Origin: Catonia carolina | Taxonomy: Eukaryota; Arthropoda; Insecta; Hemiptera; Achilidae | NCBI GenBank assembly: GCA_035578175.1 | Contig: JAQMRL010000003.1 | Coordinates: 87,088,469 to 87,152,468, forward strand | Length of the DNA: 64,000 nt | Direction: 5' to 3' | Shown: piece by piece, positions 36,084-46,535 of the stretch | Layout of the letters: each line of letters opens with the position of its first letter | Position numbering within the stretch: the first letter of the stretch is position 1 | Notes under the pieces: generated by a model | Databases searched by the model: none | Told to the model about the DNA's origin: nothing | The model's input: the letters and a program-made list of their open reading frames with translations, nothing else | Position numbers and translations under genes: made by a program

Positions 36084-36969
36084 ATAGGATTTCTGTTTTG
36101 TTTTGACTAGAAATTAAAATCTGTTGATTTTTGTAATTTATTAATTTTGATTAATGATTTTGTCTGATTGTCCTAGACCTTTGTAGTTTTTTGGTGCTAT
36201 TTCATTTTACTGTGTTATTTTGTTTCCACCTAATTTAAAAAATAAAGTGGTCAGAATCTGAAACTTATCGGATTGTACTGTGAAAATGAATTTCTGTGGA
36301 ACTTAAATAATTATAATTTTATACTTCTATCTTCAGTTGTTTTTATGATTCCAATTTTTGAATTTAATTCACTACAAAAAGCCTATCAATTTATGTTTAA
36401 ATTTATTAATTGTTCAATGGAAAACCAGGTGTCAATAAATGAACACTGTACACTACTAAGAATTAATTTGTAGTCAAATAGTTTAAGAACTTTTAAACTC
36501 CTGACCTCAATTTTCTCACATTTTTCCCAGGCCACTCCAAGTGAATGCCTGACCGGATTCCTTTATGCAGTTTGCGCATTAGTATAACTTTTCCATTTCC
36601 TACCCAATATTTTGTTAACTTGTTATATTATAATTTTTATTATTAATTTATCAAGAACTGCATAACATTTGGTTTATTCATCTTTGAAGTTATCATAAAT
36701 AGTAGACTGAATTATTATTATTTTTGTGAAATATTTAATAATAATCATTTATTTTTTTGTTTCAATAAAGGCTATAATTTTGTAGAGGATACAAAAAAAT
36801 CTATCAAACATTTATGATGAAATTCGGATTTATGAAAAGTCGCTAGTTACAACCATTTCATTTTTAATAATATTAAAAATTAATAAAATTCATATTATGA
36901 ATCACATACGTTAGATTCAATTAAAACATTATTTGAAAGGTCTTTTACGAAAATTTTTAAAGCTCTACT
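36084..36969. other. AT-rich intronic DNA
   Basis: Nothing recognised. Confidence 0.35.
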
Positions 36970-37497
36970 CGTCGTCTGCATCACGAAGTGACGTATCTCA
37001 AAAAAATCGAAATTTGAGTTAGGTCGCCTATGAATGTGTCTGGGTGTACTCTACAATATCACGAACTGACTTATCAATATCTTCGTTATTAACAAAGATA
37101 CGAGCAATAATGTTTCTGCGTAACTCACAAAAAGTGATGAATTGTACATCACGTACTGTCGTATCTTGAGATACGTCACTTTGTGAAACTTGTATTGTGT
37201 CCTCACTCTGTCGTATCTGTAGATTCGTCAGTTTGTGATGCGGTCGCTTACCTAATGAAACCGAAACTGTATGTGACGTATTCGAATTAGACTAATTATA
37301 AAATAAAACTAAATAATAAAATTGGCCTTTATATAGGTATCTACTTCACTGGGTTAGGCAGCAATCGTCAGGATATATTATGATATCCATATTCCACGCA
37401 GAAGTACATTTCCAATTTACTTTTAACTGAATACGCACTTAGTTTACATTTTTATGAAGGGAGCACTGATAAATTACCTTAATCGAATTATATCATT

Positions 37498-37619
37498 GTA
37501 CCGGGTCCCATGTTCGATTCTCGGTCAGGTCTAGAATTTTTTTCATCACTCATTTTCGTACATCATCATTCTTCACCGTCTGCATTAGCAGAAATTCCAA
37601 AATAGTCAGACGTAAAAAT
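37498..37619 (+). mobile_element. SINE D8 fragment (head H2, tail T1)
   Basis: B box region (tgttcgattctcggtcaggtc) plus the T1 tail (accgtctgcattagcagaaa...agtcagacg). The A box is missing. Nested within the 36970-39343 transposon. Confidence 0.7.
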
Positions 37620-37719
37620 ATGTAGGCTACCCATGATTACTTGCTCTATATCAGTGTGTTAGTAGACGTTTGCGGGTGTGTTGGTGGTTTGATAAATCTT
37701 AGTTTACTGTCGTAAGGTT

Positions 37720-38406
37720 ATATTGTCACAAAAGAAGAGTCGTGGGAAGCGATTTGTTTCGATCTGCTTAAACCAATTGAATGAAAAAGAGGTAAAAAAT
37801 GTGTTTCTCTTTTTGGACGGATGCAGTGACCAAAGTAAAAACTCAATAATAGCCAACATGCTGTTGTATGTTGTCCCTATTTCGACTAATATTGTAAGTA
37901 TTTCCCTGAGATTTTGTGAGCCTTTCCACGGACAAAATGAGGGTGCTTCATGACATAGTAGGTCTACTATAAAGTCTGCTATTGAACGTTCAGGCGATTT
38001 ATTTGTACCATCTCAACTTATTCCTATTTTTAAATTAGCTTTTAAAAAAACAACCTTCCTTGTCAATGCACTTCAGTATGAAGATTTTATCGATTTTAAA
38101 GAAATTTCTAAGGAATTGAGAGTAGGGCTATTGTTAAACAGAAAAGATTCAACAGGTGAGAAAATAAACTGGTTGCGTGTGATGGAAATTCATGTTCCAA
38201 AACCTCGCCAGATACAATTTATTTTAAGACCTTGTGATGAATATTGGCATTTTAATATTGGAAAGCTAAAGTCAATAAAGAATATTGAACCCAAAAAATT
38301 AAATTTAGTGGCTGCATAAATTACAAAGATAAAGAACAAAGATTTGTTATCTTTATGTAATGCAGTGCCACCCATCGCCAAGTTGGAAGAACACAAGAAC
38401 TTTTAA
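37720..38406 (+). pseudogene. Decayed DUF7869-like transposon protein, C-terminal part
   Basis: One frame is readable from 37723 to about 38405, interrupted by TGA at 37951-37953 and TAA at 38317-38319. Near the start, FLFLDGCSDQSKNSIIANML matches the D-x-C/G-x-x-Q-x-K-N signature of a widespread insect family of uncharacterised proteins that I recall as DUF7869. Further on are the spacing and aromatic motifs NWLRVMEIHV and RPCDEYWHFNIGKL, plus KDLLSLCNAVPPI. The N-terminal half of such proteins is absent or unreadable. It lies inside an element with terminal inverted repeats, which suggests it is a transposon gene. The family name is from memory and needs an HMM check. Not functional as seen. 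Confidence 0.55.
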
Positions 38407-39343
38407 AGAAATTTACTCATTCAAATTAGAACAAAGAATTTAATGCCTTTTATAAATCTTTAAAACTAATATCATTCAGCTTATAACTATTACGTTTATG
38501 CCAACGTAGTTACTTTCTGTTTCTAAGCATTACCAACAAAACATTTTGTTAAAGTTTGTAATGGAGTAGGCCTACTAAATAAAATTTTAGTTTTTGATTA
38601 CTAATAATAACGTAATGTATCATTATTTTAGGTCTCTGTGTTTATTTTACGTACGTATTTTGTATATTTTGCTATGTAGTTACTAAACAGCTTTTAGGTA
38701 ACCCTATAGTGTTACTGTAAGTGTCATTGTCCAGTAATAAACAATTTTTTTTTAATTTTTTGCATCAGTTTATGATGTCATTATTTTTCTAAAAAGTAAC
38801 ATTCATCAATGAAATTAGTTAACGCTTAGTACTTTTGTAGTATTATTTTCAAGTTATTGGTATGTTTTTTTAGAAAATAGGAACTACAAAAAAAATATTT
38901 TTGTACTTATTTTGTTATGCATTGTATTAACAAATTTTCTTAAATTTGTATTTTTTTTTTGTAATAAATTAGCTAGTTGTCTGTATTAATGTAGAATTTA
39001 TACTAAAATGAGTAATCATGTGTTTGTTAGTATTAATTTTCTATCAGGATACTTTTATCTATAGAGATACGTCATTTGTTTATATTTCATAATACGTTGC
39101 CGTGAATCACGTACTGTCGTAACTCGACAAATTTATACATTATTGATAAAAATCAACAACTTACATTAATATCATATAAATAATAAAAAAATACAGTCTT
39201 TTGTTGATTATTTAAAGCAATAATTACGGTTTTATTGTAAATAATTGCTGAGATATAGAGTGGAGAACTAAACGCAAAACTTTAAACGGCTCTCCTAGAA
39301 AAACATGATTTTTGAGATACGACGGTTTGTGATGCAGCCGACG

Positions 39344-39780
39344 TACTGAGAAATTTATATGAGCGGTATGGGGGAAGAAGGATGAATGTCAAAAAAAAAA
39401 TTAAAAATTTGTTTATAACACCATCAGGTAGCTGATATTAGGAACTATAAAATCCAGTATTCATAATGGTCAATAAGGAGAATAGTCATAAAATAAATAA
39501 TAACAGAAATTTTCTATACAGGCAAAGAAAGAGAAATGTCCAAGTGTCACAAGCTAACAAGGCGGATAGGCATAGTGTCACACATGATGTGGCACTATGT
39601 TGTTTGTTTCTATTCCCACCTGTTTTCTATTTACTTATTATTACAAAAATGCATGGTTTACTATACTGAAAAGTGTAAAAACATGCCTGTATCGTATGAA
39701 ACCTATAGGATAATATTTTCCATTGAATTAAAAATTTCATTCGGATACCCAAAAATAGATACATTGTACATACTGTAGTG
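39344..39780. other. Intronic DNA, nothing recognised
   Basis: The short overlapping ORFs at 39466-39778 have no features that support a gene. Confidence 0.35.
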
Positions 39781-40132
39781 TTGTTGTTTAGGTCAACAGC
39801 TGAAAGGCTGGTTTGAACCTCTAGAGGCTTTACTAAGTAAAACGAGGAGTGAGGTGGTTTACTATTGCCTTCTTCACTGAGTACGAAAGTAGCTTATGCT
39901 TATCACCATACCAGGCCCTCCGAAAAGCACTCACTTTCCACCCTGCAAATGACACCTTCACTTCATTCACCACAGGGTCTGGCTGTATAATGAAATTCAT
40001 TACTATCAGAGGAGATAACTCTGAGTAGTGTCTTTTACACCTCTACCTCTTCTTTTCTCAAATAGTTCAGTCATATAATTGGCTGACCAATTGAAAAGAA
40101 ACAGAACTATATTTTGTAGCCCTGGAACTATA
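39781..40132 (-). mobile_element. Element B copy B7, 5'-truncated, with target duplication
   Basis: Antisense, flanked by actgtagtg (39772-39780 and 40133-40141). The head end is missing about 40 bp, the 5' truncation expected of a retroelement. Confidence 0.85.
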
Positions 40133-40304
40133 ACTGTAGTGTAAAGGTGTAAATAGAATAAAAATCTTGTTTATGAAAAATGTAGTTACCTATTTTATCA
40201 ACACATATCTACCTATCATTAGTTTAACCAAGAAAATGGATGCAGCTGACATTCCTCTTTCTTGTCGGGTAAGTGAGGTACTCAGGGTTATTTTTTTTTT
40301 TATT

Positions 40305-40435
40305 ACTTTCTCTTGCCTATATGAATATATAGGAAGGAAAGTATTGTTTTCATGTCGATTTTTCGAAACCAAGTTTTCACCGGATCTACACGTTTTCAGA
40401 CCCCCTGAACCCAAAAAACATGTTTTTAGCGATTC

Positions 40436-40473
<38 letters not shown>

Positions 40474-41646
40474 AAAATATCTCAAGAACGGAACATCATA
40501 TGAACTTGAAACTTAAGTTACATATCACTACCGGACCCGACACGAACATTTTCATCAAAATCGGTCAACTGGAAGTCGTAGGTTTTTCATGTCATTTTTC
40601 ACTTTTTTCGATTTTCTCAAAAACTGGTCCTACGATTTTTTTAAAAATCGTCTTGTTTACTTAGTTTTTATGCTCTACAAGATAGGGTAGGCGCCATGTT
40701 TGCTAAAATTCTTGGTGAGGTTGTTTTCACGTAAAAACGTTGATTTTCAAGATTACGGCTTTAATATGCATTTTAGCGCAAAAATTTATATAATTAAAGT
40801 TGTAGAGAATTTAAAATCCTACAACTTTTATTTCAAATATTTTTTGTATAACGCTTAGTTTAGCGGTAATTAGCGATTTTCTGTTTTTTTCTCACGAAAA
40901 CGTGTGAAAAATCGATTTTTTTAAGATTAAGGCCTTAGTATGCATTTTACGACAAAAGTGTTGTTGTTGTTGTTGTTTAGGTCATCAGCCAAAAAGCTGG
41001 TTTGAGCCTGTAGAGGTTTTACTAAGTAAAACGAGGAGTGAGGTGGTTTACAATTGCCTTCCTCACTGAATGGAAAAGTATGCTTATCAGCATGCCGGGC
41101 CCTCTGAAAAGCACATACTTTCTACTCTGCAAATGACACCTTCACTTCATTCACCACAGGGTCCAGCTGTATAATGAAATTCATTACTTTCAGAGGAGAT
41201 AACTCTGATTAGTGTCTTTTACACATCTACCTCTTCTGTTCTTAAATGATTCAGTCATTTCATTGGCTGACCATGTGATAAGAAACAGAACTATTTATTT
41301 TAGCCCTGCAACGAAGAGATTGAGAGTAATTAATTTGACTCTCCATCTGTCTGTTATGGGCAGACAAAAGTGTATATAATCAAATTTACAGGAAATTAAA
41401 AGATCTACAACTTTTATTTAGAGCATTTTCTCTGCAGAGCCTAGTTTAGCGTGAAAGAGTGATTTTCCATATTTTTAAGTCAAACTGAGGTTGATTTTTG
41501 ATTTGCGTCCTTCACTCATGATTAAAATTAGGTTATGTTATTAAAGTTAGTTTTTTGTTTATTTATAATGTTTTATTAATAATGTTAGCTTTATTGTTAA
41601 TTATTTGCATTGGCAAGAGAAAGTTGTGTGAGTGTTTCACACCAGA
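40305..41646 (+). mobile_element. Family A (HINE-like) copy A11, split by B11
   Basis: Full set of family ends (actttctcttgcc plus hairpin; ggcaagagaaagt, gtgtgagtgtttcacac, caga) with (GT)n at 40437-40471. Interrupted by element B at 40961-41362. Confidence 0.88.
40961..41362 (-). mobile_element. Element B copy B11, complete, with 10-bp target duplication
   Basis: The best-defined B copy: 402 bp flanked by gacaaaagtg (40951-40960 and 41363-41372) inside A11. In its own sense it runs from tgcccataac to an (AAC)n tail. Confidence 0.92.
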
Positions 41647-41881
41647 TTTTTAATTTACAAAAAAGTGATTAGTATAATAACATTGATTCGTTGGCAATAT
41701 GTTAAGAACACTATGATTATTATGTTAACGTAAAATTATGTTCAAACAAGTTATTAAAATCATGTTTACTATTGTTGAAATCTTAAATTTTGTTTCCTGA
41801 AAATTTTTATTAAATTGATATTTCTCCTTCTTCCCCTGTACCGTTCATATATAGAGACTGAAGTATCTTTGTTTGTTGCAG
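41647..41881 (+). other. Intron 3' end with splice acceptor
   Basis: Pyrimidine-rich DNA (tttctccttcttcccctg at 41821) and tttgtttgttgcag ending at 41881 form a good acceptor. Confidence 0.6.
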
Positions 41882-42733
41882 GTAATATTATCAGCATTAC
41901 TCTGTATTGTGGTATCTTCAGCCGCAGTTTCAAAACTACATCATCATCAAGCAGCAACTGTGAAAAATCACCATCAATCGGCTATTACAAAACAGCATCA
42001 ACCGACAGTACAGAATCACCATTATCAACCAGAACCTGAACAAGATGAACCGCTGCTTACGCCTTTAAAACTTCAGTACGTTGCACCCAAAGCATTTCTA
42101 AACAGTGCAGGTTTAGTAAGATCTCCACAAACATCCACAGTAAATCAACATCAATATACCCAAGCAACTCCAATTCCTCAACAGCAACACATAATTCCAC
42201 AAAATGATGAACCTACATCATACCTACCATTAACGGTTTATGCTGTACCATCTGCACCAGAAAATACTTACACAGGTCAAGAAAGAGTAGATCGTTTACC
42301 ACAATCTTACAATATCATACCAGAACTTCAATTTGTAAATCCGAGGGCTATGCCAGTTGTTTCTGGTGCTCATGTATCATCATTATTAAATGCAGCTTAT
42401 CATCCAGGATATTTAATAATGGCAATGCCTCCATCATCATACACAGCAGTCGCTTATTACAATGACTTACAAAATCAACAGCAAGTTAATCAAGAACAAG
42501 CTGATGCTCCACAACAAACTAATCAAGAACACAATTACAATTCAAATGTAAATTCCAGATCAAATCCACATGCAACTACAAATCAAGAATATGATTACCA
42601 TACGCAAATTGATGGACAATCCAATTCTGATGCAATTATAGAAGCAGATTCTTCATCTGATTTTCCAGTAACTGCTGATGACAAAGTTCTTTCAGTTTCA
42701 TACAAAGATAACCATGTTAAATATAATTACTGA
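41882..42733 (+). CDS. Secreted H/Q/N/P/Y-rich protein, terminal exon
   Basis: 283 codons plus TGA. With exon 1 the protein is about 287-291 residues. The hydrophobic VILSALLCIVV core and an AxA-like cleavage zone (SSAAVS) follow the splice junction directly, so the mature protein begins near the histidine-rich LHHHQ stretch. A His/Gln-rich segment follows, then a more ordered middle (YLPLTVYAVPSAPENTY, LQFVNPRAMPVVSGAH, YHPGYLIMAMPPSSYTAVAYYNDL), a Q/N-rich linker, and an acidic end finishing VKYNY. No cysteines follow the signal peptide. I saw no chitin-binding Rebers-Riddiford motif. An extracellular structural or cuticle-associated protein is an inference from composition; the family is not recognised. 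Codon usage is host-like and the frame is intact, so I regard it as a real gene. Confidence 0.78.
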   Translation, partial: VILSALLCIVVSSAAVSKLHHHQAATVKNHHQSAITKQHQPTVQNHHYQPEPEQDEPLLTPLKLQYVAPKAFLNSAGLVRSPQTSTVNQHQYTQATPIPQQQHIIPQNDEPTSYLPLTVYAVPSAPENTYTGQERVDRLPQSYNIIPELQFVNPRAMPVVSGAHVSSLLNAAYHPGYLIMAMPPSSYTAVAYYNDLQNQQQVNQEQADAPQQTNQEHNYNSNVNSRSNPHATTNQEYDYHTQIDGQSNSDAIIEADSSSDFPVTADDKVLSVSYKDNHVKYNY

Positions 42734-42736
42734 CTT

Positions 42737-42937
42737 AATAAATAGCGTACCTTCTACACTTTTGAGGATATCGTTACAGAATTCTTATCCAAATTAGATA
42801 AATTATTAAACTCATTCCATTTTATACGCAATTTAGCACTGTGATTTAAGCATAGTCATTATTTTTCATTACAGTCAATGCTTGATTTTTACATAATTTA
42901 TTTTCAGTTTAATTGGCTAACATTCTTAATAAATAAA
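42737..42937 (+). terminator. 3' UTR with polyadenylation signals
   Basis: AATAAA at 42737-42742, and overlapping AATAAA at 42928-42933 and 42932-42937. The downstream pair suits a 3' UTR of about 210 bases. Confidence 0.55.
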
Positions 42938-43470
42938 ACGATTTGAAAATTACAAAAATCTAAGGAATGTTAATTTTTGTGAAAAACCTGTACCTTTCTT
43001 TTTTAATGGTACAGTTTTTTAAAAGTTATGAGAATAAGGCTACAAGCAAATTCAATATTTAAATCATAATAGAAACATATGCAACCGATTGTGTTATAAC
43101 TGAATGGCTTTCAATTTAACACACTTTCACAATAATGAACATTGGTATCTTCCAATTAATCCATTAAATCGAGTATTGATGGTACTTATCTACTTATAGT
43201 TCTTGAGCTGGACTTGTGATTATCCCCAGTACCAATGTTGGTAGAGGATGCCAGTCAGGTTTTGAAGGGTCCATTCCATAGCAATTTTGGTTTTAATTTT
43301 GCCTAAATTACTATTATGTAACTCATTCATGATACAATAAAACTATGATTATTCAAATTCATTGGGGATCGAGCCAACTTGGATAATTGGATATAGCTTG
43401 GGAATCGAGTAAAAAAGGTACAATACATTGAAAACCAAATTTTATTGACAAAGTTACTCTAAATGTAATT
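42938..43470. other. Intergenic DNA, nothing recognised
   Basis: No supported features. Confidence 0.35.
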
Positions 43471-43801
43471 TTTTTTTTTTTTCAATCCCTAATTTGTGTA
43501 CGTTGCAATCTGTTCAATTCAGAACAATAAGCAACCCCATGACCCAATGAGATGAGGATGATGTGTATGACGTGTAAATGAGGTGTAGCCTTGTACAGAC
43601 TCAGGTCGACCATTCCTGAGAGAGTATGGTTAATTGAACCCCAACCATCAAAGTACACCGGTAACCACTGTCTAGCATTCCAATCCGTATAAAAGTAACT
43701 ACCTTTACTAGGATTTGAACCAGGAACCTAAGTCTCCGAAAATCAGCTGTTAAACAGCTGATTTTGGCGACGACTTTACCTCTAGACCAACCCGGTGGGT
43801 C
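43471..43801 (-). mobile_element. SINE family C copy C6, full length, with target duplication
   Basis: Antisense, from a T-run to cccggtgggt. Direct repeats aaatgtaatt at 43461-43470 and 43802-43811. A and B boxes intact. Confidence 0.93.
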
Positions 43802-43870
43802 AAATGTAATTGACATTAAAATATTAACAAACTGTACTACAAAAATAATGTTTAAAGAAAATGTACATAT

Positions 43871-44100
43871 ACAAGGTGTGGCTATTAAATAATGTGACTG
43901 ACGTAAAAAATTTTATTTTAATTTTATACATAATAGTATAATAATAGTTAGTATACCTCGTATACTAAAAGTTAAATTTAATACTGTAGAATTAATAGAC
44001 GAATTAAAGGTGATATAGAGTCCATTCTCCTCCGACCAGAAGATTTGAAAATTTTTTGAATTTTTTTTTTTTTGAAGATTTGGTTCTTTAATCATATGTT
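43871..44100. mobile_element. Possible mariner end fragment
   Basis: caaggtgtggctattaaata resembles a terminal inverted repeat of insect mariners, followed by leader-like DNA. The other end and transposase were not found. Confidence 0.35.
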
Positions 44101-45134
44101 ATAGTTAAAAACTCATTTGCTGCAGCTTTATCGAATGATCTCTTGAAGTCTTAGTTATTTAGGTATTAAACTACTACACATTTCACAACCAAGTATTGAA
44201 TTGTTATCAGCTTTGTTTGTTTTGATGTATGAAGTGTTCGATGATAATGTAACAGCAGTGTACATTTAACACTTCATGATGATACTATAGGTATGTACTT
44301 GCATATCTAGCACAACAGCTGTCATAGTATCATACCACCATAACCTCTTAATACAGTTCCTAATTCTGCTGATTAAATACTTAACTTGGTTTAGTTATTT
44401 CATGTAAAATCCTATTTGTAAACAACTTATGCAGTGAATGTTATGACTTTTATAAGATTTTCTATAATTAAAACTGTTTTGTACATTTTAGTATTTCCGA
44501 GATAATTTAGAAATATAGCAATAAAATTATATGTTACATATCTAACACGATGGCATTCTTAAAAGTGTTTTGTATTACCATTAAATTTTAAAACAAAAAG
44601 TAACAATAAATTATTAAAATAATATTCATTAAACAAGAAAGTAGGCATAATCCTCAAATCAAATTGGAAGGTATGTACTTAAAAAACAAGTATCTCTGAT
44701 TTTTTTAGTATTCATTACAATTGAATTATTTACTTCAAAAGTAAAAAGGTATAATATTTTGATGTGAATTATTATCCTTAGACAAAAAAGCAGTCTATTT
44801 AATATTAATGTAAAATAATTGATTCAATGACAATCATTTTTTGAAAATTATATCAAATATTAAGTCAATTACTGATAGAAAAATTATGATTAATTTTGTA
44901 AGAAAAATTAAATACAAACTATTTTAAACACTTAACTAGTATTATTATTTATTCTCCTTTTGATTATCAATTTTCATTATTAAAAATTTATCAGAGATGA
45001 AAATAACAGTAATATAGCATAAATCGTACATACAGCTGAATCTCTTTTCACTTGTGGAGTCAATCTTTGGAACAGACTTCTTAATAGTGATGTCAGTGCA
45101 CCCACAATGAGTGTGCTACAAGAAGTACTTAGAT
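44101..45134. other. AT-rich intergenic DNA
   Basis: A hairpin near 44278-44335 (atgatactata with its inverse tagtatcat). No gene. Confidence 0.35.
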
Positions 45135-45431
45135 CAGGGGTTCCCAGTTGCTTACTACACTGCAGGCTGGCTAATCCACACAGAAAACGACCACTTATAA
45201 ATAAATGTAAAATATTAACTTATCTACTGTGAAACCATTTCCAATTACCTTGAACAAATGTTACTTTTTTATACGTTCTCTCACTATCGTATCAGTTTCA
45301 AAATTTTGATTTAATGAAGTGACAGATTAGTTTTATATTGTAAATAAGGATTTTATCTACTTGTTCGTGCACCACTTGATATGTTCTTGCGTATCACCAG
45401 TGGTACGCATGCCACTATCTGGGAACTACTG
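45135..45431. mobile_element. hAT-type MITE
   Basis: Ends caggggttcccag and the inverse of cagtagttcccag. Flanking octamers acttagat and gtttcgat agree at 5 of 8 positions, consistent with an old 8-bp duplication. 297 bp, no ORF. Confidence 0.6.
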
Positions 45432-45601
45432 GTTTCGATGATTTATTGTAGAACTTAATTGTTTCATTACATCATTAAATTTTACTGGTTAACTTTACCA
45501 ATTTTACATATTGTTTTTTGATAATACAATGCTTTTTTAAGTGATTGTTCATTTCAGGCTAAAAAGCTTTTTCTTTAGCCATTAATAGTATGGATAACTG
45601 T

Positions 45602-45982
45602 ATTGTTGTTTAGGTCATCAGCCAAAAGGCTGGTTTAAAGTTCTAAAAGCTTTACTAAGTAAAACAAGGAGTGAGGTGGTTTACAATAGCCTTCCTCACT
45701 GAGTGGAAAAGTATACTTACTAACAAGCCAGGCCCTCTGAAAAGTATCTACTTTCCACCCTACAAATGACACCTTCACTTCATTCCCCACAGGTTCTGGC
45801 TGCATAATGAAATTCATTACTCAAAAAAGTTAACTCTAACTAGTGTATTTTACACATCTACCTCTTCTGTTCTTAAATGCTTCAGTCATATAATTGGCTG
45901 ACCATGTGATAAGAAACAGAACTAGTTTTTATAGCCATGGAACTAGCAGATAATTTAACACTTTACCTGCCTGTTATGGGCA
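45602..45982 (-). mobile_element. Element B copy B8
   Basis: Antisense copy from ttgttgtttaggtc to ctgttatgggca. A possible worn duplication (ataactg) lies on both sides. Confidence 0.8.
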
Positions 45983-46065
45983 AATTAATAACTGATTGTT
46001 CTGTTAACAGCATGTAATGTTATAGAAGTGCAAGTAATTACGAAAATGATTCATTTATAAGTACA

Positions 46066-46372
46066 TACCCACCAAGTTGGTCTAGAGGTAAATTCGTCGC
46101 CAAAGTTAGCTGTTTAACAGCTGATTTTCGGAGATGAAGGTTCCTGGATCAAATTCTAGTAAAGGTAGTTACTTTTCTATGGAGTTGAATACTAGACAGT
46201 GTACTTTGATGGTTAGGTTCAATTAACCATACTCTCTCAGGAATGGTCGGCCTGGATCTGTACAAGACTACACCTCATTTACACGTCATCCACATCATCA
46301 TCTCATTGGGTCATGGGGTTGCTTATTGTTCAGAATTAAACAGATTGCAACGTACACACATTAGGGAGAAAA
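46066..46372 (+). mobile_element. SINE family C copy C7
   Basis: Sense copy: cccaccaagttggtctagag at the start, degraded B box (ggatcaaattcta), and an A-rich end (gggagaaaaaaac). Confidence 0.88.
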
Positions 46373-46403
46373 AAACAATAAAAACGTGTTCTTCATGCAT
46401 TTC

Positions 46404-46535
46404 TAAAGCCGCCCACACACGTTTATTTTAAATGCGCATTGATAATGCAAAATGTGGAATGTTTTTCTCATTTAAATGTACATTTATTTTTCAGTATTAA
46501 TGCGCATTTAAAATGAACGTGTGTGGGCGGCTTTA
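46404..46535. mobile_element. Short MITE with 37-bp terminal inverted repeats
   Basis: taaagccgcccacacacg on the left and cgtgtgtgggcggcttta on the right. The arms match at all but about one of 37 positions. Total 132 bp. TA at each end may be the target duplication. Confidence 0.85.

Larger units (their letters stand above)
36970..39343 (+). mobile_element. DNA transposon with DUF7869-like gene and subterminal motif arrays
   Basis: Terminal inverted repeats: cgtcgtctgcatcacgaagt on the left, and the inverse of cgtcggctgcatcacaaacc on the right, each running into gtatctcaaaaa. A tact direct repeat (36966-36969 and 39344-39347) could be a 4-bp target duplication. About ten copies of a motif like catcacnnantgacgtatctc, in both orientations, cluster in the left 300 bp and the right 300 bp. 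The only protein inside is the decayed ORF at 37720-38406. Confidence 0.6.

Noticed and set aside
39466..39778. Two overlapping short ORFs
   Set aside because: No protein-like motif, frames overlap, AT-rich context.
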